Assembly (NCBI RefSeq): GCF_018449725.1
Contig: NZ_JAAVVC010000007.1
Span: 62,001 to 126,000 of the forward strand
Length of the DNA stretch: 64,000 bases
DNA from: Pseudomonas sp. dw_612
GTDB taxonomy: Bacteria > Pseudomonadota > Gammaproteobacteria > Pseudomonadales > Pseudomonadaceae
Reading direction: 5' to 3'
Under the pieces are notes generated by a model. The model was given only the letters and a program-made list of their open reading frames with translations. It ran no database searches and had not been told where the DNA came from. Below are positions 33,875 through 41,969 of the stretch, piece by piece (positions within the stretch are counted from its first letter, which is position 1; each line of letters begins with the position of its first letter). Both the position numbers and the translations under genes were made by a program.

Positions 33875-34258
33875 TTACGCCGATGCCGGGTACGCGCCCG
33901 AGGCGTCATGGGTTTCGTTGCCGATCAGGCCCGGATTGAACACGCAGGCAATGACAAAGTCGGTTTTGCAGCGCACGACATGACTGTCATGTTCATTGAG
34001 GGCGTACATCGAGCCCGCCGTGATGACGTGTCGGGTGCCGGTCTTGACGTCTTCAATCTCGGCTTCGCCTGCCATGCAGTACACGCATTCCAGATGGTTG
34101 AGGTACTGCATTTTCGTTTCGGTATCGGCGTACATGGTCGTGATGTGGAAACCGAAACCCATGCCGTCCCTGGCCAGCAGCATGCGTACGCTGTCCCAGG
34201 TCTCGGCTTTCTTGTGGCTGTCGGTGTTCCGGACGTCGTCGAGTTTTCTTACAAGCAT
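33875..34258 (-). CDS. ectC: Ectoine synthase EctC homologue
   Basis: A 127-residue cupin closely matching ectoine synthase in length and sequence. The metal ligands known from EctC structures are at identical positions: Glu57 (NHLECVYC), Tyr85 and His93 (YALNEHDSH). Tyr52 is also kept. EctC cyclises N-gamma-acetyl-diaminobutyrate to ectoine; here a formylated substrate would give a tetrahydropyrimidine lacking the C2 methyl. The start at 34258 has AAAGGA 9 bases upstream. It is the first gene of the leftward operon. C-terminal FNPGLIGNETHDASG is family-typical. Confidence 0.9.
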   Translation of the reverse strand: MLVRKLDDVRNTDSHKKAETWDSVRMLLARDGMGFGFHITTMYADTETKMQYLNHLECVYCMAGEAEIEDVKTGTRHVITAGSMYALNEHDSHVVRCKTDFVIACVFNPGLIGNETHDASGAYPASA

Positions 34259-35044
34259 GAGCCGTTTCCTTTGTTGTTTTTAGGCTATTGGATTACACGG
34301 GTTCAAATCTTGGAGACGCGCGATCTGCGCGCTGTCGAGCAGTCGTTCCAGGCGTGAATGAAGCGGCTGGGTTGCCGGTGCGCGAGGTGATCCGGCGGCG
34401 AAGTCGACGCCGTTACGGGCTGAATATCGCGATGAACGGGTCTATCGAGTGGAGGAGGGTGCGGCTGGTCAGAGCGTGGGTGTCCGAAGACGGGGTTGCA
34501 GGCAGATTGCTGCTGATCAAGCGGTGCCTGGCGGTGATGATCATCGTGTTCAGCTCCCTCTGAAAAACCGCCCCTTTTGGCGATTCTGGCTGCGCAAGTC
34601 CGTGCGGCCCCAGCAATGTATAGTCGAGTATTTCGAGGGTGCAAGTTTTTGACAGAATATATTTCAAAATAATTCTTCTACGTATTACTACCTATATAAG
34701 GCTGTATCAAGTACCTGTATAGGCCAGTGTTTATGCGGCGACTTGGCACCATCGTTCTGCAATTAATTTTCATTGGAAAGCCCATTTCTCAAGTGTCCGT
34801 TTTATAAAATAGTATTGATGGGGAAGCCCGGCAGACAGGGTTGGTTTTCGTCTGGGTTATTCGTTTTGGGTCCCGGTTTTGTTGTGCTTGATGGCTAAAA
34901 ACAGTCTCCGTCCACCGTGGATTCAAGTCGCCGAAACAGTCTGGATATAGTACTTGAATTAAGAATTGTTGCTTCTTGACGTGTTCTGTTCGGTGCGCTA
35001 GGTTTGGCGAACGGATGAACTCGGGATATGGATATTGTTACGGT
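34259..35044. promoter_or_regulatory. Divergent control region of the phosphonate/ectoine-like cluster
   Basis: A 786-bp gap between the two divergent operons. The part from about 34630 to 34980 is far more AT-rich than the surroundings (for example TATATTTCAAAATAATTC near 34660 and CTATATAAGG near 34692). This suggests promoters and perhaps H-NS/MvaT-type silencing of acquired DNA. No regulator gene lies in the cluster. The part 34259-34620 is GC-rich and contains one weakly supported short frame (34413-34544). Exact -35/-10 boxes were not assigned. Confidence 0.6.
34413..34544 (-). CDS. Possible 43-residue leader ORF upstream of ectC
   Basis: A short frame starting at ATG 34544 behind AGAGGGAGCTGAACACG, a good ribosome binding site, and ending 154 bp before ectC. 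The peptide opens MIITARHRLISSNLPATP and has no recognised domain. It could be a leader peptide, a precursor, or chance. Only the ribosome binding site supports it. Confidence 0.2.
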   Translation of the reverse strand: MIITARHRLISSNLPATPSSDTHALTSRTLLHSIDPFIAIFSP

Positions 35045-36055
35045 ATGAGTACATTAATAAAAATAATTAGCGACTTTGAACAACTGCCCTTGAGTGACAT
35101 AACTGGGCTGAACACCGCCGCCCATGCTTCGTTTTTCTATGATGTCCGTTTTCTCAGGGCTGCCCATTATTACCCGCTGCTGCCCATTCTTGACGCCTAC
35201 TATATTCTTGCTTATCAGCACACCACGCTGGTGGGTTTTACCGTTGTCTATTCACAACGCTCTCCCGACCCTTTTGGTTCTTTGTCCCGTGCGACCGGTC
35301 TGAACTTCAATGACGGTCTCGTCTGTCTTGGCCATATCATGCATGGTTATCAGAGTGAGATTGTTGCGGTGACGGATCAGCCTGATTTGATTCGCGGCGA
35401 AATATTCAAGTCGATAAAAGCGCTGGGTTCCCGCCTGGGGGCCAAGTATGTCGGCTTGATCAACATCGCCAATGATCAACTGGTGTCCGCCGGTGTTTTC
35501 GAGGGCTATCAGGCGAGTTTCATGTGGGACCGTTACTTCATGGACATCGCCTGTGTCGACACGGTAGAAGACTATATTGCCGGGCTGCCCGCAGACGGTC
35601 GCCGGGAAATGAATCGCCAGCAAAGAAAACTCAAGGCCAGTGATCATCAGGCCCGCGTGCAGGCGTTGCCGGTGGCCGATCTGGCGCAGATCGCCGAACT
35701 GGTCTGCGTCACCAGTGCCCGGCACGGCACCCCGGATTATTACCCGCCGGCGGCGTTCAAGCCGTTTGTGGAAACGTGCGCCGGGTTGATCCGCCTTATC
35801 AGCGTGCAGGAGCATGACCTGGTTTTAGGGGTCATGGTCTGCTTTGTTCATGATAAGACCTTGCATATATGGGCGGCGGGCATGTCTTATGACAAGACCG
35901 ACTTCAGCCCTTATAGCGTGTGCATGCTGGAAGCCTTCCGTTATGCCAAACAGGAAGGATTGGACACCATCGAAATTGGCAGAACCAACCATAAGATAAA
36001 AACCCGCATGGGTTTTAAAGCAAAAGAGCTGTTTTCCCTTATCGCCTCTGCCTGA
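35045..36055 (+). CDS. GNAT/FemAB-like acyltransferase
   Basis: A protein of about 336 residues resembling the acetyltransferase-6/FemAB-like part of the GNAT superfamily. The middle has GRREMNRQQRKLKAS, a basic helix typical of these proteins, and the C-terminal half has LVLGVMVCFVHDKTLHIWAAG and YAKQEGLDTIEIGRTNHK. Such enzymes transfer acyl or aminoacyl groups to amines. ATG 35045 is chosen, but its ribosome binding site is weak and ATG 35015 is an alternative. It is the first gene of the rightward operon and its base composition is more AT-rich than its neighbours. A role in amide-linking the parts of the product is conceivable but speculative. Confidence 0.65.
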   Translation: MSTLIKIISDFEQLPLSDITGLNTAAHASFFYDVRFLRAAHYYPLLPILDAYYILAYQHTTLVGFTVVYSQRSPDPFGSLSRATGLNFNDGLVCLGHIMHGYQSEIVAVTDQPDLIRGEIFKSIKALGSRLGAKYVGLINIANDQLVSAGVFEGYQASFMWDRYFMDIACVDTVEDYIAGLPADGRREMNRQQRKLKASDHQARVQALPVADLAQIAELVCVTSARHGTPDYYPPAAFKPFVETCAGLIRLISVQEHDLVLGVMVCFVHDKTLHIWAAGMSYDKTDFSPYSVCMLEAFRYAKQEGLDTIEIGRTNHKIKTRMGFKAKELFSLIASA

Positions 36056-36118
36056 ACCTGTTTATCGGGTTGTCAGTGCCGGGCGGCAATTCACTGTTAT
36101 ATAAGTCGAGAATGTCTT

Positions 36119-36949
36119 GTGAGTAAATACGAGCACTATAATACGACGTCTATTAATTATGATAAGACGCGAACTGCTGTCGGCATTGAAGTTATTCTGG
36201 GTTATCTGGCCAAGTTGAATAAGTCTGCGCATCTGATGACCGTGATGGATGCAGGTTGTGGCACCGGTAACTATGCACTGGAGTTGGCGCGCACGGGTAT
36301 TAATGTGGTGTGCGCGGACTACAGCGAAAACATGTTGGCGCAGTGCAAGCAAAAGATCGAAAGCCACGACCTGAATAACGCCGTCTGGAAACAATGCGAC
36401 TTGTCCCTGTATGCCAGCGAAGGCCAAGTGTACGACGCGGTGATGTGTAATCAGTCCTTGCATCATCTGGACCCGGCCGATGATTTTAAAGCGGTGAAGC
36501 ATTTTCTCGGTGAAGCGGCCAAGTCACTGAAGGATGACGGGATTATTCTGATCAATACCATCACCCATAATCAACTGGAAAACGGTGTGTGGTGGGGCAA
36601 GTTGATTGAAAAAGCGGTCAATCGCATGAAGCCGCGATTTATCGAATATGAACCGTTACAAGCCTTCTTGCGCACGATCGGCTTCGAGATTACCGATCGG
36701 GTGATCAATATCGACAGCATTATTCAGAAGGCCGGTTATTTCGATCCACACTCTTTGGCCTCGCTGGAATTCCGCCAGGGTGACTCGCACTTTGCCTTGC
36801 TGGATGAACAGGAACTGGCCGATGTATTGAGCCGCGTCGAGCGGATGGTCAGCGAAGGCACCGCACAGGATTACATCGCTGAGCGGGATCGACTTCGCCA
36901 GCAGATCGGCCAGTTCACGTACTACGTGATCAAGAAGATCGGGGAGTAA
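36119..36949 (+). CDS. Class I SAM-dependent methyltransferase
   Basis: A 276-residue methyltransferase starting at GTG 36119. Motif I is VMDAGCGTGNYALELA, the acidic residue after strand 2 sits in VCADYSENML, and the post-III loop QSLHHLDPADDF is present. It is of the Methyltransf_11/25 type, acting on small molecules (O-, N- or C-methylation unknown). It ends 5 bp before the SDR gene. In the phosphonate operon it probably tailors the product, as O- or N-methyltransferases do in several phosphonate antibiotics. Confidence 0.85.
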   Translation: MSKYEHYNTTSINYDKTRTAVGIEVILGYLAKLNKSAHLMTVMDAGCGTGNYALELARTGINVVCADYSENMLAQCKQKIESHDLNNAVWKQCDLSLYASEGQVYDAVMCNQSLHHLDPADDFKAVKHFLGEAAKSLKDDGIILINTITHNQLENGVWWGKLIEKAVNRMKPRFIEYEPLQAFLRTIGFEITDRVINIDSIIQKAGYFDPHSLASLEFRQGDSHFALLDEQELADVLSRVERMVSEGTAQDYIAERDRLRQQIGQFTYYVIKKIGE

Positions 36950-36954
36950 GCGTC

Positions 36955-37701
36955 ATGTCCAACGTGATGCTTATCACCGGCGGCAGTCGCGGGATTGGTG
37001 CGGCGACTGCCAGGCTGGCGGTGGAGCAGGGGTACGCGGTGTGTATCAACTACCTGCGCGACGCCCGTGCTGCAGAGGCGCTGTGTCAGCAACTGGAAGC
37101 GCTCGGTGGCAAAGCCATCGCGGTGCAGGCCGACATCAGTGTCGAGCGTGACGTCGAAAGGCTGTTTCTGGAAGTCGACGCGCGTTTGGGGCGTCTCACC
37201 GCGCTGGTCAACAGTGCCGGCACGGTGGGCCAGGCGAGTCGCCTGGAAAACATGGACTGGCAACGCATCAGTCAGGTGTTCGCCACCAACGTGTTCGGCA
37301 CCGTGTTGTGCTGCAAACACGCGATCTTGCGGATGTCGAACAAGCACGGCGGGGCGGGCGGCACCATCGTCAATGTGTCCTCGGCCGCTTCGCGACTGGG
37401 TTCGGCCGGTGAATACGTGGATTACGCCGCCTCCAAAGGCGCGGTGGACAGCTTGACCATTGGCCTGGCCAAAGAGGTGGCGCCGGATGGCATTCGGGTC
37501 AACGCCGTACGCCCCGGTTTCATCCGCACCGACTTTCATGCCTTGAGCGGTGACCCGGACCGGGTCGACAAGCTCAAGTCCCGCTTGCCCATGGGCCGTG
37601 GTGGCGAACCGGAAGAAGTGGCCGCTGCCGTTTTGTGGTTGCTGTCCGAACAGTCCTCTTACGTCACCGGCAGTTTTATTGATCTGGCGGGAGGGCTGTA
37701 G
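36955..37701 (+). CDS. SDR-family oxidoreductase of the phosphonate operon
   Basis: A 248-residue classical SDR with an intact active site: TGGSRGIGAAT at the N-terminus, VNSAG in the NNAG position, catalytic Ser in NVSSAASR and YAASK. The C-terminal PMGRGGEPEEVA and FIDLAGG blocks are those of 3-oxoacyl-ACP-reductase-like enzymes. It starts 5 bp after the methyltransferase. It could reduce a carbonyl or oxidise a hydroxyl on the phosphonate intermediate, for example phosphonoacetaldehyde or a hydroxylated product. Confidence 0.9.
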   Translation: MSNVMLITGGSRGIGAATARLAVEQGYAVCINYLRDARAAEALCQQLEALGGKAIAVQADISVERDVERLFLEVDARLGRLTALVNSAGTVGQASRLENMDWQRISQVFATNVFGTVLCCKHAILRMSNKHGGAGGTIVNVSSAASRLGSAGEYVDYAASKGAVDSLTIGLAKEVAPDGIRVNAVRPGFIRTDFHALSGDPDRVDKLKSRLPMGRGGEPEEVAAAVLWLLSEQSSYVTGSFIDLAGGL

Positions 37702-37777
37702 TCCGCTCGCTGTAGCAGTGCCTTGCAAACGCAACACCTCCGTCCTTCATGGAATGACCCTCTAAAGGAATACGACA

Positions 37778-38656
37778 ATGAAAAAAACAACAACGTTGAA
37801 GTCATTGATTCAGGACAAAAACACCAGTTTCCTCATGGAAGCCCACAACGCTCTGAGCGCCAGGATTGCGCAAGAGAGCGGCTTCAAGGGGCTCTGGGCA
37901 TCGGGTCTGTCGATTTCCGCGTCCCTGGGTTTGTGCGATCGCAACGAGGCGTCCTGGACGCAGATCCTCGACATCGTCGAGTTCATGAGCGATCACACGT
38001 CGGTGCCTATTCTGGTCGACGGCGATACCGGTTTCGGCAACTTCAACAACGTGCGTCGCTTGACCAAGAAACTCTGCCAGCGCGGGATCGCCGGGGTTTG
38101 CCTGGAAGACAAACTCTTTCCCAAGGTCAACTCATTCATCTCCGGCGGCAATGACCTGGCCAATGCCGATGAGTTCTGCGGCAAGTTGCGCGCCGCCAAG
38201 GACAGCCAACTGGACGACGACTTCATGGTCGTCGCCCGCGTCGAAGCGCTGATCAGCGGCTTGGGCATGGATGAAGCCCTGGAGCGCGCGCACAAGTATC
38301 ACGCTGCCGGCGCCGACGCGATCCTGATCCACTCCAAGCGCAAGGACGCCAGCGAAGTGCTGGAGTTCAAGGAACTATGGAAGGACCAATGCCCGGTCAT
38401 CATCGTGCCGACCAAGTACTCCAGCGTGGAAACCAATCTTTATAAAGAGGCCGGCATCAGCACGGTCATCTGGGCCAACCACAGCTTGCGTGCTTCCATC
38501 CATGCCATGAAGCGCATCACCCAGCAGATCCAGAAGAACGAGAACGTATCGTTCATCGAAAAAGATATCGCCACCCTTGAAGAGATCTTCATGTTGACCG
38601 GCGAAGCCGAAGCGCAGTTGGCCGAAGACAAATACCTGATGCCGGCCACCGCCTGA
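37778..38656 (+). CDS. pepM: Phosphoenolpyruvate mutase (PepM)
   Basis: A 292-residue member of the isocitrate lyase/PEP mutase superfamily. The decisive motif EDK-x5-NS is present at residues 110-119 (EDKLFPKVNS); it separates true PEP mutases, which form the C-P bond by converting PEP to phosphonopyruvate, from hydrolases and lyases. Also present are LWASGLSIS (residues 39-47) and the Mg-site DGDTGFGN (81-88). The start ATG 37778 follows AAAGGAATACGACA. Phosphonopyruvate formation is uphill, so the adjacent decarboxylase gene is needed to pull it. This gene marks the operon as a phosphonate pathway. Confidence 0.95.
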   Translation: MKKTTTLKSLIQDKNTSFLMEAHNALSARIAQESGFKGLWASGLSISASLGLCDRNEASWTQILDIVEFMSDHTSVPILVDGDTGFGNFNNVRRLTKKLCQRGIAGVCLEDKLFPKVNSFISGGNDLANADEFCGKLRAAKDSQLDDDFMVVARVEALISGLGMDEALERAHKYHAAGADAILIHSKRKDASEVLEFKELWKDQCPVIIVPTKYSSVETNLYKEAGISTVIWANHSLRASIHAMKRITQQIQKNENVSFIEKDIATLEEIFMLTGEAEAQLAEDKYLMPATA

Positions 38657-38685
38657 CTTCATCCTCGGTTAAGTGAAGGATCACC

Positions 38686-39786
38686 ATGATTGACGCATCT
38701 GATTTTGTCGATGAACTGGTCAGTGGCGGCATCCGTTATCTCACGGGTGTTCCCTGCTCATTCCTGACCCCGCTGATCAACGAAAGTATCGCGCGCCAGG
38801 ATACCCGTTACCTCATCGCCTCCAGTGAAGGTGATGCGCTGTCGATTGCCAGTGGTCTGTGGCTGGGCGGTGAATCGGCGGCGGTGATGTGCCAGAACTC
38901 CGGTTTGGGGAATATGGTCAACCCGTTGACCTCGCTGAACGATACGTTCCAGATCCCCACGCTGCTGCTGGTCACCTGGCGCGGGACGCCGGGCGAGAAA
39001 GATGAACCGCAACACGCACTGATGGGCAAGATCACGCCCGACCTGCTGACGTTGCTGGGCATCCCCTGGCAGGTTCTGCCCAAGGACCCGCAGGCTGCAC
39101 GGGCGCTGTTGCGCGCCACGCAGCAGGCGATCAAAACCACTGAAAAAACCCATGCCCTGGTGATCGAGGGCGGCACGTTCACGGCCTCCGGCGCTGTGCC
39201 GGACCTCGCCCCGGCGGCTGCATCCGTGCAGTTGCCCAGTCGTGCCCAGGCCTTGAGTGCCATCGTCGCCCACACCCCGGCGGACAGCGTGCTGGTCGCG
39301 ACCACGGGCAAGACCGGTCGCGAGTTGTTCACCATCGATGACCGACCGCGCAATTTCTATTGCGTGGGTTCTATGGGGTACGCCAGCGCCATCGCCCATG
39401 GCCTTTCATTGGCCACGGAGCAGTCCGTCTATGTGCTCGATGGGGACGGGGCCGCGATCATGCACCTGGGGAACCTGACCAGTATCGCGATCAGCGCACG
39501 ACGCAACTTCACGCACATCGTGATCGATAACCAGACGTACGACTCTACCGGCGGCCAGAAGAGTGCTGCTTATAACGTCGACTTCTGCGCCATCGCCCTG
39601 GCGTGCGGTTATCGCGGCGCGACCCGTTGCCACTCCATCGCTGACCTTCAAGAGGCGTTGGCGCAACGGCCTGAAGGACCGCACCTGATTCATGTGCCGG
39701 TCAATTGCGGGGCGCTCGACAACCTCGGCCGGCCCACCATGCCGCCGCCCGTGGTTGCGCGTCGGCTCAAGGAAAACCTGGTGTAA
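38686..39786 (+). CDS. ppd: Phosphonopyruvate decarboxylase (Ppd)
   Basis: A 366-residue thiamine diphosphate enzyme. The catalytic Glu lies near residue 48 (IASSEGDALSIASG). The ThDP-binding motif begins GDGAAIMHLGN (253-263) and ends at Asn282 (VIDNQTYDSTGGQ). The sequence order PCSFLTPLIN, NSGLGNMVNPLTSL and GKTGREL is that of phosphonopyruvate decarboxylases, not of sulfopyruvate or acetolactate enzymes. It yields phosphonoacetaldehyde and lies 29 bp after pepM, as in most phosphonate clusters. Confidence 0.95.
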   Translation: MIDASDFVDELVSGGIRYLTGVPCSFLTPLINESIARQDTRYLIASSEGDALSIASGLWLGGESAAVMCQNSGLGNMVNPLTSLNDTFQIPTLLLVTWRGTPGEKDEPQHALMGKITPDLLTLLGIPWQVLPKDPQAARALLRATQQAIKTTEKTHALVIEGGTFTASGAVPDLAPAAASVQLPSRAQALSAIVAHTPADSVLVATTGKTGRELFTIDDRPRNFYCVGSMGYASAIAHGLSLATEQSVYVLDGDGAAIMHLGNLTSIAISARRNFTHIVIDNQTYDSTGGQKSAAYNVDFCAIALACGYRGATRCHSIADLQEALAQRPEGPHLIHVPVNCGALDNLGRPTMPPPVVARRLKENLV

Positions 39787-39823
39787 CCCCTTTCCAATTT
39801 CTCTTTTCAAGGCACCTTAAATC

Positions 39824-41056
39824 ATGTCGAGTTCATCCAAACAAATGCCGGTCAATTCCATTGTCCAGGCGATGGGCATCTACGCCTCCAAAGCCATCTC
39901 GAGCAAAGCCAAGGAAGATCCTTCGATCGCTGACCTGAGTTTTGGCGAACCGGTTTTCGGCCCGCCGGACTACGCAATCGAAGACATCAAGCACCGCAAC
40001 CTCAGCTATGAAACCTTCCTCGACAGCGCCAAGCGTTACGAAGGTTCGCAAGGTTCCCTGGGGCTGCGCCAGGCTGTCTCGGACTGGTACCGCCAGCGTT
40101 ATTCGCTGGAGGTCGATCCACACACTGAAATCATGATCACCCACGGTGGCGTGGAAGCGATCACCCTGGCGATGTTGGCGGTGACGGGGCAGGGCGATGC
40201 CATTGCGCTGGCCGACCCGTCGTACATGCTGTACTCGCGGACCATTCAGTTGCTCAGCCGCCAGGTCGCCCAGGTGTCCCGCGCGGCCGGTGGCAACGAA
40301 GTGGCCAATCTGCTGGCCACTCAGTCGATCGACCAGGCGAAGGCCTTCATTATCAACTCCCCGGAAAACCCCAGCGGTTATGTCCTGAGCGCTGAAGACT
40401 GGAAAGCCCTGGCGCAATTCTCGAACCGTAACAACACCTGGATCATTCATGACGAGGTGTACGACACCATGACGTCCGGGCGTTCGCACACCCCGGCATT
40501 CGGTATCGAAGGGCTGCGGGACAACACCATCACCATCAACAGCTTCTCGAAAAAGTTCGGTTTGCCCGGGTTGCGTATCGGTTGGATGGTCGCCCCGAAA
40601 GCAGTGATTGAACTGGCGAAGAAAATCCACGACTACATGTACCTGGGCGTGAACATCCAGTACCAGGCTATCGCCGAAACCCTGTTGCGCCATCCGGCTC
40701 GCGACACGTGGCTGACGTCTTCGTCGCAGATGGTTGCTTCGCGTGCGGAAATCAGTCGCGCCAGGCTGACGTCCGAGTTCGGCTTTACCTGGAACCGCGA
40801 GCCCCATGGCGCGATGTTCCTGTTCCCGAACATCAGCGGCCTCTACCGCTCATTGCCGTCGAGTTACAAAGCGGCGGCCAGTACCGAAGGCGAGGCGGTG
40901 GCGGCGTACCTGCTCAACGAGCGCAAAGTCGCGGTGGTCCCGGGTTGTGTCTATGGCAAGGAAGGCGACAACAGCGTGCGCATGGTGCTGTGCACCACTG
41001 ACAGCGTCTTCAACACCGCGCTCGAGCGCTTGAGCTCAACGCCGCTGGGCGTCTGA
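39824..41056 (+). CDS. Class I/II PLP aminotransferase of the phosphonate operon
   Basis: A 410-residue fold-type I aminotransferase (aspartate aminotransferase family). PLP contacts are visible in INSPENPSGYVLS (Asn), WIIHDEVYDT (Asp/Tyr) and the Schiff-base block SFSKKFGLPGLRIGW with its Lys. The N-terminal FGEPVFGPPDYAI and MSSSSKQ opening are ordinary. It lies 37 bp after ppd. It may aminate phosphonopyruvate or another keto intermediate; transamination of phosphonopyruvate to phosphonoalanine is a known side branch. The substrate cannot be fixed from sequence. Confidence 0.9.
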   Translation: MSSSSKQMPVNSIVQAMGIYASKAISSKAKEDPSIADLSFGEPVFGPPDYAIEDIKHRNLSYETFLDSAKRYEGSQGSLGLRQAVSDWYRQRYSLEVDPHTEIMITHGGVEAITLAMLAVTGQGDAIALADPSYMLYSRTIQLLSRQVAQVSRAAGGNEVANLLATQSIDQAKAFIINSPENPSGYVLSAEDWKALAQFSNRNNTWIIHDEVYDTMTSGRSHTPAFGIEGLRDNTITINSFSKKFGLPGLRIGWMVAPKAVIELAKKIHDYMYLGVNIQYQAIAETLLRHPARDTWLTSSSQMVASRAEISRARLTSEFGFTWNREPHGAMFLFPNISGLYRSLPSSYKAAASTEGEAVAAYLLNERKVAVVPGCVYGKEGDNSVRMVLCTTDSVFNTALERLSSTPLGV

Positions 41057-41086
41057 TCACAATCTTTACCTAGCCGGGAACATGCC

Positions 41087-41932
41087 ATGTCTTCGTATAT
41101 TGATATCAAGCAACAAGGCTTCACCGTCTTGCGGCAGGGCCTGACGGCCGACGAGTTGGGGCGTCTGGATGATACGTGCAAGCAGTTGCTCGTGGCCGGG
41201 CGTGAGGTGTTGGCCCGTCGTCATCAGGACCCGGACATGGCAGCCGCCAGGGAGCGCGATGAAAGCGTTCCCGTGGTGGTCGGCGAATCGAGTAACCCAT
41301 TGGAGGTGTGCCGGATCGAATGGCTGGCCGGCAGCACCCCCTACATTCAGGACCACCTGAGCAGCCGCTTGCAGCAGGTGATCAGCGATATCGCCCAGGG
41401 GCCGTTCCATTTGTTCAAGGACAAGTGCAACTTCAAGCACCCGGGCGGTGGTGCCTTCGGTGTGCATCAGGACATCGCGGCTTATCGTCACTTTGACACG
41501 CACTACCACATTACCGCAGCCATCGCGCTGGACCCCGCCACCCTGGAAAATGGCTGCCTGGAAGTCGCGCCGGGGTATCTGCACGAACACGATGCCCAGG
41601 ACGTCGAGCAGATGCTGGACACCCCGATGGGGCCCAGGCCGCTGTTCAACTACCAGCGCGGCGGCACCCTGAACGGTGACATCGAAGAGGCGACGAGCCG
41701 CAAGTTCGAGTGGCAACCGATCACGGCCCAGGCTGGCGACGTGATTCTGTTCGACTCCTATGTCCCCCATCGTTCGGCGCGCAATAACTCGGCGGTTGAC
41801 CGCCGCATGCTGTTTTTCACCTTCGCCGCCGGGGCGGCCCACAAAGATTTGTACGACACCTATTACGCGTCGAAACGAAACGATCCCGGCAACCCTATTT
41901 TTCACATCTCGACGCCCACCCGGCATCGTTGA
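41087..41932 (+). CDS. PhyH-family Fe(II)/2-oxoglutarate dioxygenase
   Basis: A 281-residue phytanoyl-CoA-dioxygenase-like protein. The iron facial triad is seen in FGVHQDIAAY (His127, Asp129) and SYVPHRSARNN (His228), with Arg residues after it for 2-oxoglutarate. This family supplies hydroxylases in phosphonate metabolism (PhnY hydroxylates 2-aminoethylphosphonate at C1). No PhnZ (HD-domain oxygenase) gene is near, so a catabolic PhnY-PhnZ pair is ruled out within this window. Hydroxylation of aminoethylphosphonate or of the linked product is the natural inference. Confidence 0.9.
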   Translation: MSSYIDIKQQGFTVLRQGLTADELGRLDDTCKQLLVAGREVLARRHQDPDMAAARERDESVPVVVGESSNPLEVCRIEWLAGSTPYIQDHLSSRLQQVISDIAQGPFHLFKDKCNFKHPGGGAFGVHQDIAAYRHFDTHYHITAAIALDPATLENGCLEVAPGYLHEHDAQDVEQMLDTPMGPRPLFNYQRGGTLNGDIEEATSRKFEWQPITAQAGDVILFDSYVPHRSARNNSAVDRRMLFFTFAAGAAHKDLYDTYYASKRNDPGNPIFHISTPTRHR

Positions 41933-41969
41933 GAGGTCCTGTGCCCACTGGTTTATCCGGAGAGAGCTG

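Noticed and set aside
34288..34563. 91-residue plus-strand frame in the divergent control region
   Set aside because: No ribosome binding site, no domain, Arg-rich; it lies opposite the weak minus-strand leader candidate.
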